Assembly (NCBI RefSeq): GCF_029227915.1
Contig: NC_079878.1
Location: 29,663,501-29,727,500 of the forward strand
Reading direction: 5' to 3'
DNA length: 64,000 nt
Source of the DNA: Hydractinia symbiolongicarpus
Taxonomy: Eukaryota; Cnidaria; Hydrozoa; Anthoathecata; Hydractiniidae
Numbering within the stretch: the stretch's first letter is position 1; each line of letters opens with the position of its first letter. The notes under the pieces are model-generated. The model was given only the letters and a program-made list of their open reading frames with translations. It did not search any database and was not told where the DNA came from. Position numbers and translations under genes: made by a program. Of the stretch, positions 27,661 through 38,716 are shown one piece after another.

Positions 27661-29840
27661 TTGTAGTTTTCAAAAATGTTTTCATTTTTGATGAGACTCT
27701 GAATAAAAGAAGTTTAATCGCCGGCAAACGAAAACCCGCGAATTCCCGTAAATCCTGGACTCAGCCCGTATAGTCAAAAGTATACAAAGAAAATACCCAG
27801 GGAGTAAACACATTTCCCGAACGATTTTTTAAATTATTTTTTCACCACTAAAACGCATGAGACTTGTAGTTTTCAGGAATGTTTTCATTTTTGATGAGAC
27901 GCTGAATAAAAGATGTTTATTCGCCGGCAAACGAAAACCCGCGATTTCCCGTAAATCCCGGACTGGGCCCGTATAGTCAAAAGTATACAAAGAAAGGACC
28001 GAGGGAGTAAACTCATTTCCCGAACGATTTTTTAAATTATTTTTTCACCACTAAAACGCATGAGACTTGTAGTTTTCAGGAATGTTTTCATTTTTGATGA
28101 GACGCTTAATGAAAGAAGTTTAATCGCCGGCAAACGAAAACCCGCGATTTCCCGTAAATCCCGGGCTTGGCCCGTATAGTCGAATGTATACAAAGAAAGT
28201 ACCCTGTGAGTAAACACATTTCCCGAACGATTTTTTAAATTATTTTTTCACCACTAAAACGCATGACACTTGTAGTTTTCAAAAATGTTTTCATTTTTGA
28301 TGAGACGCTGAATATAAGAAGTTTAATTGCCGGCAAACAAAAACCCGCGATTTCCCGTAAATCCCGTGCTTGGCTCGTATAGTCGAGTATATACAAAGAA
28401 AGTACCCTGTGAGTAAAATCCTTTCCAGAACGATTTTTTATATTATCTTTTCACCACTAAAACGCATGAGACTTGTAGTTTTCAAAAATGTTTTCATTTT
28501 TGATGAGACGCGGAATAAAAGAAGTTTAATCGCCGGCAAACGAAAACCCGCGATTTCCGTAAATCCCGGACTCGGCCCGTATAGTCAAAAGTACACAAAG
28601 AAAATACTCAGGGAGTAAACTCATTTCCCGAACGATTTTTTAAATTATTTTTTCACCACTAAAACGTATGAGACTTGTAGTTTTCAAAAATATTTTCATT
28701 TTTGATGAGACGCTGAATAAAAGTAGTTTAATCGCCGGCAAACGAAAACCCGCGATTTCCCGTAAATACCGGACTCGGCCCGTATAGTCAAAAGTATACA
28801 AAGAAAGTACCCTGCGAGTAAACTCATTTCCAGAACGATTTTTTAAATTATCTTTTCACCACTAAAACGCATGAGACTTGTAGTTTTCAGGAATGTTTTC
28901 ATTTTTGATGAGACGCTGAATAAAAGATGTTTATTCGCCGGCAAACGAAAACCCGCGATTTCCCGTAAATCCCGGACTCGGCCCGTATAGTCAAAAGTAT
29001 ACAAAGAAAGTACCGAGGGAGTAAACTCATTTCCCGAACGATTTTTTAAATTATTTTTTCACCACTAAAACGCATGAGACTTGTAGTTTTCAGGAATGTT
29101 TTCATTTTTGATGAGACGCTTAATGAAAGAAGTTTCATCGCCGGCAAACGAAAACCCGCGATTTCCCGTAAATCCCGGGCTTGGCCCGTATAGTCGAATG
29201 TATACAAAGAAAGTACCCTGTGAGTAAACTCATTTCCCGAACGATTTTTTAAATTATTTTTTCACCACTAAAACGCATGAGCCTTGTAGTTTTCAAAAAT
29301 GTTTTCATTTTTGATGAGATGCGGAATAAAAGAAGTTTAATCGCCGGCAAACGAAAACCCGCGATTTCCCGTAAATCCCGGACTCGGCCCGTATAGTCAA
29401 AAGTATACAAAGAAAGTACCCAGGGAGTAAACTCATTTCCCGAACGATTTTTTAAATTATTTTTTCACCACTAAAACGCATGAGACTTGTAGTTTTCAAA
29501 AATGTTTTCATTTTTGATGAGACGCTGAATAAAAGAAGTTTAATCGCCGGCAAACGAAAACCCGCGATTTCCCGTAAATCCCGGACTCAGCCCGTATAGT
29601 CAAAAGTATACAAAAAAGTACCCTGTGAGTAAACTCATTTCCTGAACGATTTTTTAAATTATCTTTTCACCACTAAAACGCATGAGACTTGTAGTTTTCA
29701 AAAATATTTTCATTTTTGATGAGACTCTGAATAAAAGAAGTTTAATCGCCGGCAAACGAAAACCCGCGAATTCCCATAAATCCTGGACTCGGCCCGTATA
29801 GTCAAAAGTATACAAAGAAAATACCCAGGGAGTAAACACA
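27660..29840 (+). repeat. Third, partial copy of the block's end
   Basis: The monomer order repeats 25.2-27.2 kb with an offset of 2,435 bp (twelve monomers less one base). 25,597 pairs with 28,032 and 25,935 with 28,370. 27,017 pairs with 29,654 at offset 2,637, so one further monomer differs. Shared marks are cctggactcagcccg, gtttattcgcc, gtttcatcgccgg and gatgagatgcgg. The monomer about 29,400-29,620 also has a deleted G (caaaaaagtacc), seen again at about 31,434. Confidence 0.83.
28012..28214 (+). repeat. Representative 203-bp monomer
   Basis: This copy is close to the commonest base at most positions. It starts at ctcatttcccg and has 79 G/C of 203 (38.9%). Landmarks by monomer position: TTTAAA at 20-25 within T-runs at 17-22 and 29-34, GCCGGC at 115-120, CCCGGG at 149-154, GTATAC at 175-180. 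The first 100 bp hold 32 G/C and the last 103 hold 47. It has 13 CpG against 7.7 expected from 41 C and 38 G. The motif tttcccg occurs twice (about 5-11 and 137-143) and atgagac twice (about 49-55 and 86-92), but I see no convincing shorter ancestral repeat. The starting point of the unit is arbitrary. Confidence 0.93.
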
Positions 29841-30450
29841 TTTCCCGAACGATTTTTTAAATTATTTTTTCACCACTAAAACGCATGAGACTTGTAGTTT
29901 TCAGGAATGTTTTCATTTTAGATGAGACGTTTAATGAAAGAAGTTTAATCGCCGGCAAACGAAAACCCGCGATTTCCCGTAAATGCCGTGCTTGGCCCGT
30001 GTAGTCGAGTAAATACAAAGAAAGTAACCTGTGAGTAAACTCACTTCCAGAACGATTTTTTAAATTATCTTTTCACCACTAAAACGCATGAGACTTGTAG
30101 TTTTCAGGAATGTTTTCATTTTTGATGAGACGTTTAATGAAAGAAGTTTAATCGCCGGCAAACGAAAACCCGCGATTTCCCGTAAATGCCGTGCTTGGCC
30201 CGTATAGTCGAGTATATACAAAGAAAGTAACCTGTGAGTAAACTCACTTCCAGAACGATTTTTTAAATTATCTTTTCACCACTAAAACGCATGAGACTTG
30301 TAGTTTTCAGGAATGTTTTCATTTTTGATGAGACGTTTAATGAAAGAAGTTTAATCGCCGGCAAACGAAAACCCGCGATTTCCCGTAAATGCCGTGCTTG
30401 GCCAATATAGTCGAGTATATACAAAGAAAGTACCCTGTGAGTAAACTCAT
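29830..30450 (+). repeat. Local amplification of single monomers
   Basis: Three consecutive monomers share the gacgtttaatgaaag, aaatgccgtgcttgg and cgagta(t/a)atac signatures. Two of them share the rare gtaacctgtgag and actcacttccag variants 203 bp apart (about 30,025 and 30,228). Here the period of duplication is one monomer, unlike the surrounding multi-monomer repeats. Confidence 0.72.
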
Positions 30451-33400
30451 TTCCAGAACGATTTTTTAAATTATCTTTTCACCACTAAAACGCATGAGAC
30501 TTGTAGTTTTCAAAAATGTTTTCATTTTTGATGAGACGCGAAATAAAAGAAGTTAATCGCCGGCAAACGAAAACCCGCGATTTCCCGTTAATCCCGGACT
30601 CGGCTCGTATAGTCAAAAGTATACTAAGAAAATACGCAGGGAGTAAAATCATTTCCAGAACGATTTTTTAAATTATCTTTTCACCACTAAAACGCATGAG
30701 ACTTGTAGTTTTCAAAAATGTTTTCATTTTTGATGAGACGCTGAATAAAAGATGTTTAATCGCCGGCAAACGAAAACCCGCGATTTCCCGTAAATCCCGG
30801 ACTCGGCCCGTATAGTCAAAAGTATACAAAGAAAGTACCCAGGGAGTAAACTCATTTCCCGAACGATTTTTTAAATTATTTTTTCACCACTAAAAGGCAT
30901 GAGACTTGTAGTTTTCAAAAATGTTTTCATTTTTGATGAGACGCTGAATATAAGAAGTTTAATCGCCGGCAAACAAAAACCCGCGATTTCCCGTAAATCC
31001 CGTGCTTGGCTCGTATAGTCGAGTATATACAAAGAAAGTACCCTGTGAGTAAACTCCTTTCCAGAACGATTTTTTATATTATCTTTTCACCACTAAAACG
31101 CATGAGACTTGTAGTTTTCAAAAATGTTTTCATTTTTGATGACACGAGGAATAAAAGAAGTTTAATCGCCGGCAAACCAAAACCCGCGATTTCCCGTAAA
31201 TCCCGGACTCGGCCCGTATAGTCAAAAGTACACAAAGAAAATACTCAGGGAGAAAACTCATTTCCCGAACGATTTTTTAAATTATTTTTTCATCACTAAA
31301 ACGTATGAGACTTGTAGTTTTCAAAAATGTTTTCATTTTTGATGAGACGCTGAATAAAAGAAGTTTAATCGCCGGCAAACGAAAACCCGCGATTTCCCGT
31401 AAATCCCGGACTCGGCCCGTATAGTCAAAAGTATACAAAAAAGTACCCTGCGAGTAAACTCATTTCCAGAACGATTTTTTAAATTATCTTTTCACCACTA
31501 AAACGCATGAGACTTGTAGTCTTCAAAAATGTTTTCATTTTTGATGAGACTCTGAATAAAAGAAGTTTAATCGCCGGCAAACGAAAACCCGCGAATTCCC
31601 GTAAATCCTGGACTCGGCCCGTATAGTCAAAAGCATACAAAGAAAATACCCAGGGAGTAAACACATTTCCCGAACGATTTTTTAAATTATTTTTTCACCA
31701 CTAAAACGCATGAGACTTGTAGTTTTCAGGAATGTTTTCATTTTTGATGAGACGTTTAATGAAAGAAGTTTAATCGCCGGCAAACGAAAACCCGCGATTT
31801 CCCGTAAATGCCGTGCTTGGCCCGTATAGTCGAGTATATACAAAGAAAGTACCCTGTGAGTAAACTCATTTCCAGAACGATTTTTTAAATTATCTTTTCA
31901 ACACTAAAACGCATGAGACTTGTAGTTTTCAAAAATGTTTTCATTTTTGATGAGACGCGGAATAAAAGAAGTTAATTGCCGGCAAACGAAAACCCGCGAT
32001 TTCCCGTTAATCCCGGACTCGGCCCGTATAGTTAAAAGTATACAAAAAAAATACGCAGGTAGTAAACTCATTTCCAGAACGATTTTTTAAATTATTTTTT
32101 CAGCACCAAAACGCATGAGACTTGTAGTTTTCAGGAATGTTTTCATTTTTGATGAGACGCTTAATGAAAGAAGTTTAATCGCCGGCAAACGAAAACCCGC
32201 GATTCCCCGTAAATCCCGGGCTTGGCCCGTATAGTCGAATGTATACAAAGAAAGTACCCTGTGAGTAAACTCATTTCCCGAACGATTTTTTAAATTATTT
32301 TTTCATCACTAAAACGCATGAGACTTGTAGTTTTCAAAAATGTTTTCATTTTTGATGAGACGCTGAATATAAGAAGTTTAATCGCCGGCAAACAAAAACC
32401 AGCGATTTCCCGTAAATCCCGTGCTTGGCTCGTATAGTCGAGTATATACAAAGAAAGTACCCTGTGAGTAAACTCCTTTCCAGAACGATTTTTTATATTA
32501 TCTTTTCACCACTAAAACGCATGAGACTTGTAGTTTTTAAAAATGCTTTCATTTTTGATGAGACGCTGAATAAAAGATGTTTAATCGCCGGCAAACGAAA
32601 ACCCGCGATTTCCCGTAAATCCCGGACTCGGCCCGTATAGTCAAAAGTATACAAAGAAAGTACCCAGGGAGTAAACTCATTTCCCGAACGATTTTTTAAA
32701 TTATTTTTTCACCACTAAAACGCATGAGACTTGTAGTTTTCAAAAATGTTTTCATTTTTGATGAGACGCTGAATATAAGAAGTTTAATCGCCGGCAAACA
32801 AAAACCCGCGATTTCCCGTGAATCCCGCGCTTGGCTCGTATAGTCGAGTATATACAAAGAAAGTACCCTGTGAGTAAACTCTTTTCCAGAACGATTTTTT
32901 ATATTATCTTTTCACCACTAAAACGCATGATACTTGTAGTTTTCAAAAATGTTTTCATTTTTGATGAGACGCGGAATAAAAGAAGTTTAATTGCCGGCAA
33001 ACGAAAACCCGCGATTTCCCGTAAATCCCGGACTCGGCCCGTATAGTCAAAAGTACACAAAAAAATACTCAGGGAGTAAACTCATTTCCCGAACGATTTT
33101 TTAAATTATTTTTTCACCACTAAAACGTATGAGACTTGTAGTTTTCAAAAATGTTTTCATTTTTGATGAGACGCTGAATAAAAGAATTTTAATCGCCGGC
33201 AAACGAAAACCCGCGATTTCCCGTAAATCCCGGACTCGGCCCGTATAGTCAAAAGTATACAAAGAAAGTACCCTGCGAATAAACTCATTTCCAGAACGAT
33301 TTTTTAAATTATCTTTTCACCACTAAAACGCATGAGACTTGTAGTTTTCAAAAATGTTTTCATTTTTGATGAGACGCTGAATAAAAGAAGTTTAATCGCC

Positions 33401-34453
33401 GGCAAACGAAAACCCGCGAATTCCCGTAAATCCTGGACTCGGCCCGTATAGTCAAAAGTATACAAAGAAAATACCCAGGGAGTAAACACATTTCCCGAAC
33501 GATTTTTTAAATTATTTTTTCACCACTAAAACGCATGAGACTTGTAGTTTTCAGGAATGTTTTCATTTTTGATGAGACGCTGAATACAAGAAGTTTAATC
33601 GCCGGCAAACAAAAACCCGCGATTTCCCGTAAATCCCGTGCTTGGCTCGTATAGTCGAGTATATACAAAGAAAGTACCCTGTGAGTAAACTCCTTTCCAG
33701 AACGATTTTTTATATTATCTTTTCACCACTAAAACGCATGAGACTTGTAGTTTTCAAAAATGTTTTCATTTTTGATGAGATGCGGAATAAAAGAAGTTTA
33801 ATCGCCGGCAAACGAAAACCCGCGATTTCCCGTAAATCCCGGACTCGGCCCGTATAGTCAAAAGTACTCAAAGAAAATACTCAGGGAGTAAACTCATTTC
33901 CCGAACGATTTTTTAAATTATTTTTCCACCACTAAAACGTATGAGACTTGTAGTTTTCAAAAATGTTTTCATTTTTGATGAGGCGCTGAATAAAAGATGT
34001 TTAATCGCCGGCAAACGAAAACCCGCGATTTCCCGTAAATCCCGGACTGGGCCCGTATAGTCAAAAGTATACAAAGAAAGTACCCAGGGAGTAAACTCAT
34101 TTCCCGAACGATTTTTTAAATTATTTTTTCACCACAAAAACGCATGAGACTTGTAGTTTTCAGGAATGTTTTGATTTTTGATGAGACGCTTAATGAAAGA
34201 AGTTTAATGGCCGGCAAACGAAAACCCGCGATTTCCCGTAAATCCCGGGCTTGGCCAGTATAGTCGAATGTATACAAAGAATGTACCCTGTGAGTAAACT
34301 CATTTCCCGAACGATTTTTTAAATTATTTTTTCACCACTAAAACGCATGAGACTTGTAGTTTTCAAAAATGTTTTCATTTTTGATGAGACGCTGAATATA
34401 AGAAGTTTAATCGCCGGCAAACAAAAACCCGCGATTTCCCGTAAATCCCGTGC
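30450..34453 (+). repeat. Irregular satellite monomers before the main HOR
   Basis: About twenty monomers, including ones lacking a T (agaagttaatcg at about 30,551 and 31,970), with alternating cccgtgcttggctcg and cccggactcgg tails. Several resemble the HOR that follows, for example the ttggctcg...ctgaataaaagatg monomer at 32,425, which resembles 46,431. No strict higher-order period is evident by eye. There is no gene or non-repeat sequence. Confidence 0.75.
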
Positions 34454-36686
34454 TTGGCTCGTATAGTCGAGTATATACAAAGAAAGTACCCTGTGAGTAA
34501 ACTCCTTTCCAGAACGATTTTTTATATTATCTTTTCACCACTAAAACGCATGAGACTTGTAGTTTTCAAAAATGTTTTCATTTTTGATGAGACGCGGAAT
34601 GAAAGAAGTTTAATCGCCGGCAAACGAAAACCCGCGATTTCCCGTAAATCCCGGACTCGGCCCGTATAGTCAAAAGTACACAAAGAAAATACTCAGGGAG
34701 TAAACTCATTTCCCGAACGATTTTTTAAATTATTTTTTCACCACTAAAACGTGTGAGACTTGTAGTTTTCAAAAATGTTTTCATTTTTGATGAGACGCTG
34801 AATAAAAGAAGTTTAATCGCCGGCAAACGAAAACCCGCGATTTCCCGTAAATCCCGGACTCGGCCCGTATAGTCAAAAGTATACAAAGAAAGTACCCTGG
34901 GAGTAAACTCATTTCCAGAACGATTTTTTAAATTATCTTTTCACCACTAAAAGGCATGAGACTTGTAGTTTTCAAAAATGTTTTCATTTTTGATGAGACT
35001 CTGAATAAAAGAAGTTTAATCGCCGGCAAACGAAAACCCGCGAATTCCCGTAAATCCTGGACTCGGCCCGTATAGTCAAAAGTATACAAAGAAAATACCC
35101 AGGGAGTAAACACATTTCCCGAACGATTTTTTAAATTATTTTTTCACCACTAAAACGCATGAGACTTGTAGTTTTCAGGAATGTTTTCATTTTTGATGAG
35201 ACATTTAATGAAAGAAGTTTAATCGCCGGCAAACAAAAACCCGCAATTTCCCGTAAATGCTGTGCTTAGCCCGGATAGTCGAGTATATACAAAGAAAGTA
35301 CCCTGTGAGTAAACTCATTTCCAAAACGATTTTATAAATTATCTTTTCACCACTAAAACGCATGAGACTTGTAGTTTTCAAAAATGTTTTCATTTTTGAT
35401 GAGACGCGGAATAAAAGAAGTTTAATCGCCGGCAAACGAAAACCCGCGATTTCCCGTAAATCCCGGACTCGGCCCGTATAGTCAAAAGTACACAAAGAAA
35501 ATACTCAGGGAGTAAACTCATTTCCCGAACGATTTTTTAAATTATTTTTTCAGCACCAAAACGCATGAGACTTGTAGTTTTCAGGAATATTTTCATTTTT
35601 GATGAGACGCTTAATGAAAGAAGTTTAATCGCCGGCAAACGAAAACCCGCGATTTCCCGTAAATCCCGGGCTTGGCCCGTATAGTCGAATGTATACAAAG
35701 AAAGTACCCTGTGAGTAAACTCATTTCCCGAACGATTTTTTAAATTTTTTTTTCACCACTAAAACGCATGAGACTTGTAGTTTTCAAAAATGTTTTCATT
35801 TTTGATGAGACGCTGAATATAAGAAGTTTAATCGCCGGCAAACAAAAACCCGCGATTTCCCGTAAATCCCGTGCTTGGCTCGTATAGTCGAGTATATACA
35901 AAGAAAGTACCCTGTGAGTAAACTCCTTTCCAGAACGATTTTTTATATTATCTTTTCACCACTAAAACGCATGAGACTTGTAGTTTTCAAAAATGTTTTC
36001 ATTTTTGATGAGACGCTGAGTAAAAGATGTTTAATCGCCGGCAAACGAAAACCCGCGATTTCCCGTAAATCCCGGACTCGGCCCGTATAGTCAAAAGTAC
36101 ACAAAGAAAATACTCAGGGAGTAAACTCATTTCCCGAACAATTTTTTAAATTATTTTTTCACCACTAAAACGTATGAGACTTGTAGTTTTCAAAAATGTT
36201 TTCATTTTTGATGAGACGCTGAATAAAAGATGTTTAATCGCCGGCAAACGAAAACCCGCGATTTCCCGTAAATCCCGGACTCGGCCCGTATAGTCAAAAG
36301 TATACAAAGAAAGTACCCAGGGAGTAAACTCATTTCCCGAGCGATTTTTTAAATTATTTTTTCACCACTAAAACGCATGAGACTTGTAGTTTTCAGGAAT
36401 GTTTTCATTTTTGATGAGACGCTTAAAGAAAGAAGTTTAATCGCCGGCAAACGAAAACCCGCAATTTCCCGTAAATCCCGGGCTTGGTCCGTATAGTCGA
36501 ATGTATACAAAGAAAGTACCCTGTGAGTAAACTCATTTCCCGAACAATTTTTTAAATTATTTTTTCACCACTAAAACGTATGAGACTTGTAGTTTTCAAA
36601 AATGTTTTCATTTTTGATGAGACGCTGAATATAAGAAGTTTAATCGCCGGCAAACAAAAACCCGCGATTTCCCGTAAATCCCGTGC
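34454..36686 (+). repeat. HOR copy 1, 11 monomers (2,233 bp)
   Basis: It opens at the ttggctcgtatag monomer followed by cgcggaatgaaag. In order it then carries the cgtgtgag monomer (from 34,705), the aaaggcatgag/gactctg monomer (from 34,908), gacatttaatg with tgctgtgcttagcccgg, a cagcaccaaaac/caggaatat monomer, aaatttttttttcacc, gctgagtaaaag, cgaacaatt and cgagcgatt with gcttaaagaaag. The same order recurs in the next three blocks. A private mark is gattttataaatt at about 35,330. Confidence 0.93.
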
Positions 36687-38716
36687 TTGGCTCGTATAGT
36701 CGAGTATATACAAAGAAAGTACCCTGTGAGTAAACTCCTTTCCAGAACGATTTTTTATATTATCTTTTCACCACTAAAACGCATGAGACTTGTAGTTTTC
36801 AAAAATGTTTTCATTTTTGATGAGACGCGGAATGAAAGAAGTTTAATCGCCGGCAAACGAAAACCCGCGATTTCCCGTAAATCCCGGACTCGGCCCGTAT
36901 AGTCAAAAGTACACAAAGAAAATACTCAGGGAGTAAACTCATTTCCCGAACGATTTTTTAAATTATTTTTTCACCACTAAAACGTGTGAGACTTGTAGTT
37001 TTCAAAAATGTTTTCATTTTTGATGAGACTCTGAATAAAAGAAGTTTAATCGCCGGCAAACGAAAACCCGCGAATTCCCGTAAATCCTGGACTCGGCCCG
37101 TATAGTCAAAAGTATACAAAGAAAATACCCAGGGAGTAAACACATTTCCCGAACGATTTTTTAAATTATTTTTTCACCACTAAAACGCATGAGACTTGTA
37201 GTTTTCAGGAATGTTTTCATTTTTGATGAGACATTTAATGAAAGAAGTTTAATCGCCGGCAAACAAAAACCCGCAATTTCCCGTAAATGCTGTGCTTAGC
37301 CCGGATAGTCGAGTATATACAAAGAAAGTACCCTGTGAGTAAACTCATTTCCAAAACGATTTTTTAAATTATCTTTTCACCACTAAAACGCATGAGACTT
37401 GTAGTTTTCAAAAATGTTTTCATTTTTGATGAGACGCGGAATAAAAGAAGTTTAATCGCCGGCAAACGAAAACCCGCGATTTCCCGTAAATCCCGGACTC
37501 GGGCCGTATAGTCAAAAGTACACAAAGAAAATACTCAGGGAGTAAACTCATTTCCCGAACGATTTTTTAAATTATTTTTTCAGCACCAAAACGCATGAGA
37601 CTTGTAGTTTTCAGGAATATTTTCATTTTTGATGAGACACTTAATGAAAGAAGTTTAATCGCCGGCAAACGAAAACCCGCGATTTCCCGTAAATCCCGGG
37701 CTTGGCCCGTATAGTCGAATGTATACAAAGAAAGTACCCTGTGAGTAAACTCATTTCCCGAACGATTTTTTAAATTTTTTTTTCACCACTAAAACGCATG
37801 AGACTTGTAGTTTTCAAAAATGTTTTCATTTTTGATGAGACGCTGAATATAAGAAGTTTAATCGCCGGCAAACAAAAACCCGCGATTTCCCGTAAATCCC
37901 GTGCTTGGCTCGTATAGTCGAGTATATACAAAGAAAGTACCCTGTGAGTAAACTCCTTTCCAGAACGATTTTTTATATTATCTTTTCACCACTAAAACGC
38001 ATGAGACTTGTAGTTTTCAAAAATGTTTTCATTTTTGATGAGACGCTGAGTAAAAGATGTTTAATCGCCGGCAAACGAAAACCCGCGATTTCCCGTAAAT
38101 CCCGGACTCGGCCCGTATAGTCAAAAGTACACAAAGAAAATACTCAGGGAGTAAACTCATTTCCCGAACAATTTTTTAAATTATTTTTTCACCACTAAAA
38201 CGTATGAGACTTGTAGTTTTCAAAAATGTTTTCATTTTTGATGAGACGCTGAATAAAAGATGTTTAATCGCCGGCAAACGAAAACCCGCGATTTCCCGTA
38301 AATCCCGGACTCGGCCCGTATAGTCAAAAGTATACAAAGAAAGTACCCAGGGAGTAAACTCATTTCCCGAGCGATTTTTTAAATTATTTTTTCACCACTA
38401 AAACGCATGAGACTTGTAGTTTTCAGGAATGTTTTCATTTTTGATGAGACGCTTAAAGAAAGAAGTTTAATCGCCGGCAAACGAAAACCCGCAATTTCCC
38501 GTAAATCCCGGGCTTGGTCCGTATAGTCGAATGTATACAAAGAAAGTAACCTGTGAGTAAACTCATTTCCCGAACAATTTTTTAAATTATTTTTTCACCA
38601 CTAAAACGTATGAGACTTGTAGTTTTCAAAAATGTTTTCATTTTTGATGAGACGCTGAATATAAGAAGTTTAATCGCCGGCAAACAAAAACCCGCGATTT
38701 CCCGTAAATCCCGTGC
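36687..38716 (+). repeat. HOR copy 2, 10 monomers (2,030 bp)
   Basis: Same monomer order as the preceding copy, except that the cgtgtgag and gactctg monomers are fused into one, removing exactly 203 bp. Single-base differences from the next copy that I noticed: gggccgtatag at about 37,501, gacacttaatg at about 37,637 and gtaacctg at about 38,547. The near-identity implies very recent amplification or conversion. Confidence 0.93.
36938..37140 (+). repeat. Hybrid monomer created by exact 203-bp loss (HOR copy 2)
   Basis: The left part, through cgtgtgag, matches the monomer at 34,705-34,907. The right part, from gactctgaataaaag, matches the monomer at 34,908-35,110. The change-over falls in the roughly 40 bp identical in both parents (about 36,987-37,029). 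The identical hybrid is at 38,968-39,170 in copy 3. This is a deletion between neighbouring monomers by homologous pairing. Confidence 0.88.

Noticed and set aside
28160-28174. gggcttggccc hairpin as a terminator
   Set aside because: The stem is four base pairs with a three-base loop, has no transcription context, and is present only in one monomer subtype.
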